Positions 60,148-64,000 of a stretch of 64,000 nucleotides of DNA are shown here, in pieces. Made by a program: the position numbers and the translations under genes. The stretch is from Panulirus ornatus. Taxonomy: Eukaryota > Arthropoda > Malacostraca > Decapoda > Palinuridae. Position 1 is the first letter of the stretch, and the number at the start of each line of letters is the position of its first letter. Below the pieces are notes generated by a model. It made no database searches and was not told the DNA's origin. It saw nothing but the letters and a program-made list of their open reading frames with translations. Location of the stretch: contig NC_092241.1 of NCBI RefSeq assembly GCF_036320965.1, positions 24,312,989 to 24,376,988 on the forward strand. Direction: 5' to 3'.

Positions 60148-62431
60148 TTGCACGCCTTTCCCCCTCCTGCATATTTAGGCCCTCATCACTCAAAATCTTT
60201 TTCACTCCATCTTTCCATCTCCAATTTGGTCTCCCACTTCTCGTTCCCTCCACCTCTGACACATATATCTTCTTTGTCAATCTTTCCTCACTCATTCTCT
60301 CCATGTGACCAAACCACTTCAAAACACCCTCTTCTGCTCTCTCAACCACACTTCAGCACATCCACCCTCCTCTGCACAACTCTATCTATAGCCCATGCCT
60401 CGCAACCACATAACATTGCAGGAACAACTATTCCTTCAAACATACCCATTTTTTCTTTCCAAGATAACGTTCTCGACTTCCACACATTTTTCAACGCTCC
60501 CAGAACTTTTGCCCCCTCCCCCATCCTATGACTCACTTCTGCTTCCATGGTTCCATCCACTGCCAAATCCACTCCCAGATATCTAAAACACTTCACATCC
60601 TCCTGTATTTCTCCATTCAAACTTACCTCCCAATCGACTTGTCACTCAACCCTACTGTACCTAATAACCTTGCTCTTATTCACATTTACTCTCAGCTTTC
60701 TTCTTTCACACACATTACCAAACACAGTCACCAGCTTCTGCAATTACTCACCCAAATCAGTCACCAGCTCTGTATCATCAGCGAACAACAACTGACTTAC
60801 TTCCCAAGCTCTCTCATCCACAACAGACTGCCATACTTGCCCCTCTTTCCAAAACTCTTGCACCCACCTCCCTAACAACCATATCCATAAACAAATCAAA
60901 CAACCATGGAGACATCACGCACCCCTGCCGCAAACCTACATTCACTGAGAACCAATCACTTTCCTCTCTTCCTACACATACAAATGCATTATATCCTCAA
61001 TAAAAACTTTTCACTGCTTCTAACAACTTGGCTCCCACACCATGCATTCTTAATACCTTCCACAGAGTATCTCTATCAACTCTATCGTATGCCTTCTCCA
61101 GATCTATAAATGATACATACAAAATCCATTTGCTTTTCTAAGTATTTCTCACATACATTTTTCAAAGGAAACACCTGATGCACACATCCTCTACCACTTC
61201 TGAAACCACACTGCTCTTCCCCAATTTGATGCTCTGTACACGCCTTCACCCTCTCAATCAATACCCTCCCATATAATTTACCAGGAATACTCAACAAACT
61301 TATACCTTTGTAATTTGAGCACTCATTTTTATCCCCTTTGCCTTTGTACAATTTCACTCTGCAAGCATTCTGCCAATCCTCAGGCACCTCACCATGAGTC
61401 ATACATACATTAAATAACCTTACCAACCAGTCAACAATACAGTCACCCCCTTTTTTAATAAATTCCTCTGAAATAACATCCAAACCCGCTGTCTTGTCGG
61501 CTTTCATCTTCTGCAAAGCTTTTACAACCTCTTCTCTGTTTATCAATTCATTTTCCCTAACCCTCTCACTTTCCACACCACCTCAACCAAAACACCCTAT
61601 ATCTGCCACTCTATCATCAAACACATTCAACAAACCTTCAAAATACTCACTCCATCTCCTTTTCATATCACCACTACTTGTTATCACCTCCCCATTGGCA
61701 CCCTTCACTGATGTTCCCATTTGTTCCCTTGTCTTCCGCACTTTATTTACCTCCTTCCAAAACATCTTTCTATTCTCCCTCAAATTTAATGATACTCTTT
61801 TACCCCAACTCTCATTTGTCTTCTTTTTCACCTCTTGCACCTTTCTCTTGACCCCCTGCCTCTTTCTTTTATACATCTCCTACTCATTTGCATTACTTCC
61901 CCTGTAAAAATTGTTCAAATGCCTCTCTCTTCTCTTTCACTAGTAATCTTACTTCTTCATCCCACCACTCACTACACTTTCTAATCTGCCCACCTCCCAT
62001 GCTTCTCATGCCACAAGCATCTTTTGCGCAAGCCATCACTGCTTCCCTAAATACATCCCATTCCTCCCCCACTCCCCTTACATCCTTTGTTCTCACCTTT
62101 TTCCATTCTGTACTCAGTCTCTCCTGGTACTTCCTCACACAAGTCTCCTTCCCAAGCTCACTTACTCTCCCACTCTCTTCACCCTAACACTCTCTCTTCT
62201 TTTCTGAAAACCTCTACAGATCTTCACGTTCGCCTCCACAAGATAATGATCAGAAATCCCTCCAGTTGCACCTCTCAGCAAATTAACATCCAAAAGTCTC
62301 TCTGTCGCACGCCTATCAATCAACACGTAATCCAATATCGCTCTCTGGCCATCTCTCCTACTTACATACATAATTAAATCTACAAGCTCTTCACCATTTC
62401 CATTTACAACACTGAACACCCCAAGTACACC
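60143..62431 (-). mobile_element. R28: RTE-like LINE, endonuclease end to C-terminus
   Basis: On the minus strand: end of endonuclease (62162-62455), linker (61583-62138), RT entry and fingers (61082-61576), decayed palm (60630-61080), motif E (60342-60620) and C-terminal block (60143-60349), cut at the same point as R27. A deletion near 60355 removes the CLRTMCGVRWFDRV segment. It lacks the tail and the 5' part of the endonuclease. Confidence 0.92.
61082..61576 (-). pseudogene. R28 RT fingers
   Basis: The 164 codons include KTAGLDVISEEFIKKGGD (DG to DV), EDWQNACRVKLYKGKGD, NYKGISLLSIPGKLYGR and GFRSGRGCVHQVFPLK; the frame shifts just before motif A (KQMDFVCIIYRSGEGIR in place of KQMDLYVSFIDLEKAY). 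It is a decayed copy. Confidence 0.87.
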
Positions 62432-62587
62432 TTTTTTTTTCATACTATTCGCCATTTCCCACGTTTGCGAAGCAGTGTTTAGAACAGAGGACAGAGCTTT
62501 TGAGGGAAATCCTCACTTGGCCCCCTTCTCTGTTCCTTGTTTTGGAAAATTAAAAACGAGAGGGTAGGATTTCCAGCCCCGTTCCCA
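62432..62587 (-). mobile_element. SINE-like element made of LINE ends, copy 2
   Basis: On the minus strand: GGGGCTGGAAATCCTACCCTC, TTTTTAATTTTCCAAAACAA, GGAACAGAGAAGGGGGCCAA, CCTCTGTTCT, then the terminal hairpin ACTGCTTCGCAAACGTGGGA, AATGGCGAATAGTATGAAA with poly(A). It lacks the ATCCCTGG end, so it is 5' truncated. It is inserted at the truncated endonuclease end of R28 and flanked by a TA/T-rich stretch on the other side. Confidence 0.78.
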
Positions 62588-63919
62588 TATATATATTTTT
62601 TTTTTTTTTTTTTTTATACTTTGTCGCTGTCTCCCGCGTTTGCGAGGTAGCGCAAGGAAACAGACGAAAGAAATGGCCCAACCCCCCCCCCATACACATG
62701 TACATACACACGTCCACACACGCAAATATACATACCTACACAGCTTTCCATGGTTTACCCCGGACGCTTCACATGCCTTGATTCAATCCACTGACAGCAC
62801 GTCAACCCCTGTATACCACATCGCTCCACTTCACTCTATTCCTTGCCCTCCTTTCACCCTCCTGCATGTTCAGGCCCCGATCACACAAAATCCTTTTCAC
62901 TCCATCTTTCCACCTCCAATTTGGTCTCCCTCTTCTCCTCGTTCCCTCCACCTCCGACACATATATCCTCTTGGTCAATCTTTCCTCACTCATTCTCTCC
63001 ATGTGCCCAAACCATTTCAAAACACCCTCTTCTGCTCTCTCAACCACGCTCTTTTTATTTCCACACATCTCTCTTACCCTTACGTTACTTACTCGATCAA
63101 ACCACCTCACACCACACATTGTCCTCAAACATCTCATTTCCAGCACATCCATCCTCCTGCGCACAACTCCATCCATAGCCCACGCCTCGCAACCATACAA
63201 CATTGTTGGAACCACTATTCCTTCAAACATACCCATTTTTGCTTTCCGGGATAATGTTCTCGACTTCCACACATTTTTCAAGGCTCCCAAAATTTTCGCC
63301 CCCTCCCCCACCCTATGATCCACTTCCGCTTCCATGGTTCCATCCGCTGACAGATCCACTCCCAGATATCTAAAACACTTCACTTCCTCCAGTTTTTCAC
63401 CATTCAAACTCACCTCCCAATTGACTTGACCCTCAACCCTACTGTACCTAATAACCTTGCTCTTATTCACATTTACTCTTAACTTTCTTCTTCACACACT
63501 TTACCAAACTCAGTCACCAGCTTCTGCAGTTTCTCACATGAATCAGCCACCAGCGCTGTATCATCAGCGAACAACAACTGACTCACTTCCCAAGCTCTCT
63601 CATCCCCAACAGACTTCATACTTGCCCCTCTTTCCAAAACTCTTGCATTTACCTCCCTAACAACCCCATCCATAAACAAATTAAACAACCATGGAGACAT
63701 CACACACCCCTGCCGCAAACCTACATTCACTGAGAACCAATCACTTTCCTCTCTTCCTACACGTACACATGCCTTACATCCTCGATAAAAACTTTTCACT
63801 GCTTCTAACAACTTGCCTCCCACACCATATATTCTTAATACCTTCCACAGAGCATCTCTATCAACTCTATCATATGCCTTCTCCAGATCCATAAATGCTA
63901 CATACAAATCCATTTGCTT

Positions 63920-63922
<3 letters not shown>
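62588..63922 (-). mobile_element. R29: RTE-like LINE, motif A to short tail
   Basis: The short-form tail starts with T-rich sequence (62597-62615). The C-terminal and palm frame is 62802-63470 and the palm frame 63479-63913; a one-base loss in CTTCTTCTTCACAC (CTTTC in sister copies) splits them. 5' truncated at motif A (KQMDLYVAFMDLEKAYD) directly at a TA tract. Confidence 0.93.
63479..63913 (-). pseudogene. R29 RT palm
   Basis: The 144 codons contain FMDLEKAYD, GLRQGCVMSPWLF and LLFADDTALVAD, all intact, and end at KVCEEES where one base is lost. The partner frame 62802-63470 has CFRYLGVDLSADG, as in R14, and the conserved C-terminal block. R29 and R14 share the L-S-A-D-G variant, so they are probably close relatives. 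Confidence 0.92.

Positions 63923-63988
<66 letters not shown>
63923..63988. repeat. (TA)n microsatellite
   Basis: The TA tract abuts the truncated 5' end of R29. Confidence 0.97.
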
Positions 63989-63992
<4 letters not shown>

Positions 63993-64000
63993 TCTCACTC

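Overview
The window is non-coding eukaryotic DNA built almost entirely from retrotransposons. It has no bacterial-style operons or RNA genes. It does contain long (TA)n and (GT)n microsatellites, one good GT-AG-type exon candidate, a 100-base assembly gap, and fossils of at least four groups of non-LTR retrotransposon. The repeat families, especially the tail with the core GCTACCTCGC..ACGCGGGA and the fold-back element, resemble repeats I associate with decapod crustaceans. That host call is an inference from memory, not from a host gene.

One family dominates. It is an RTE-like LINE with an apurinic-type endonuclease (EN), a linker, a reverse transcriptase (RT) and a conserved C-terminal segment, and it has no RNase H. 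I count about 29 copies or fragments on both strands (R1 to R29 below). The inferred complete element is roughly 3.5 kb: a 5' UTR of about 200 bases starting ATCCCTGG, one ORF of about 1,000 codons, and a 3' tail in a long (about 430 b) or short (about 200 b) form, ending in A-rich or TA-rich sequence. No copy here has an intact full-length ORF. R14 (29963-31543, + strand) keeps the whole RT and C-terminus open. R5 (7707-11620, - strand) is the longest structure but is internally rearranged. R6 (12385-15620, + strand) is an old, heavily decayed copy.

Layout: 1-4508 R1 to R3; 4509-6011 non-repeat DNA with a candidate host exon on the minus strand (5101-5171); 6012-11620 R4 and R5; 12385-15620 R6; 15629-16575 two fold-back palindromes with tail copies between; 16846-25300 R7 to R11; 25393-36336 a recombined block of R12 to R16 with a 4.5-kb tandem duplication interrupted by R14; 36337-37489 R17 and R18; 37490-39040 a minus-strand CR1-like fossil; 39105-42746 R19 and R20; 43255-44060 a second CR1-like fossil; 44061-47318 the longest low-repeat stretch, with three CCAAT boxes near 44731-44793; 47319-49545 a Jockey-like fossil; 49594-57640 R21 to R26, a SINE-like element and the gap; 57720-59010 an I/Jockey-type fossil with an RNase H domain; 59218-64000 R27 to R29 and a second SINE-like element.

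The most interesting signals are these: LINE copies sit inside (TA)n tracts at both ends; a short non-autonomous element is made of just the two ends of the LINE; a tandem duplication carries a chimeric LINE at its junction; two copies are joined tail to tail at the same base, giving a perfect palindrome; and two copies share the same internal rearrangement.
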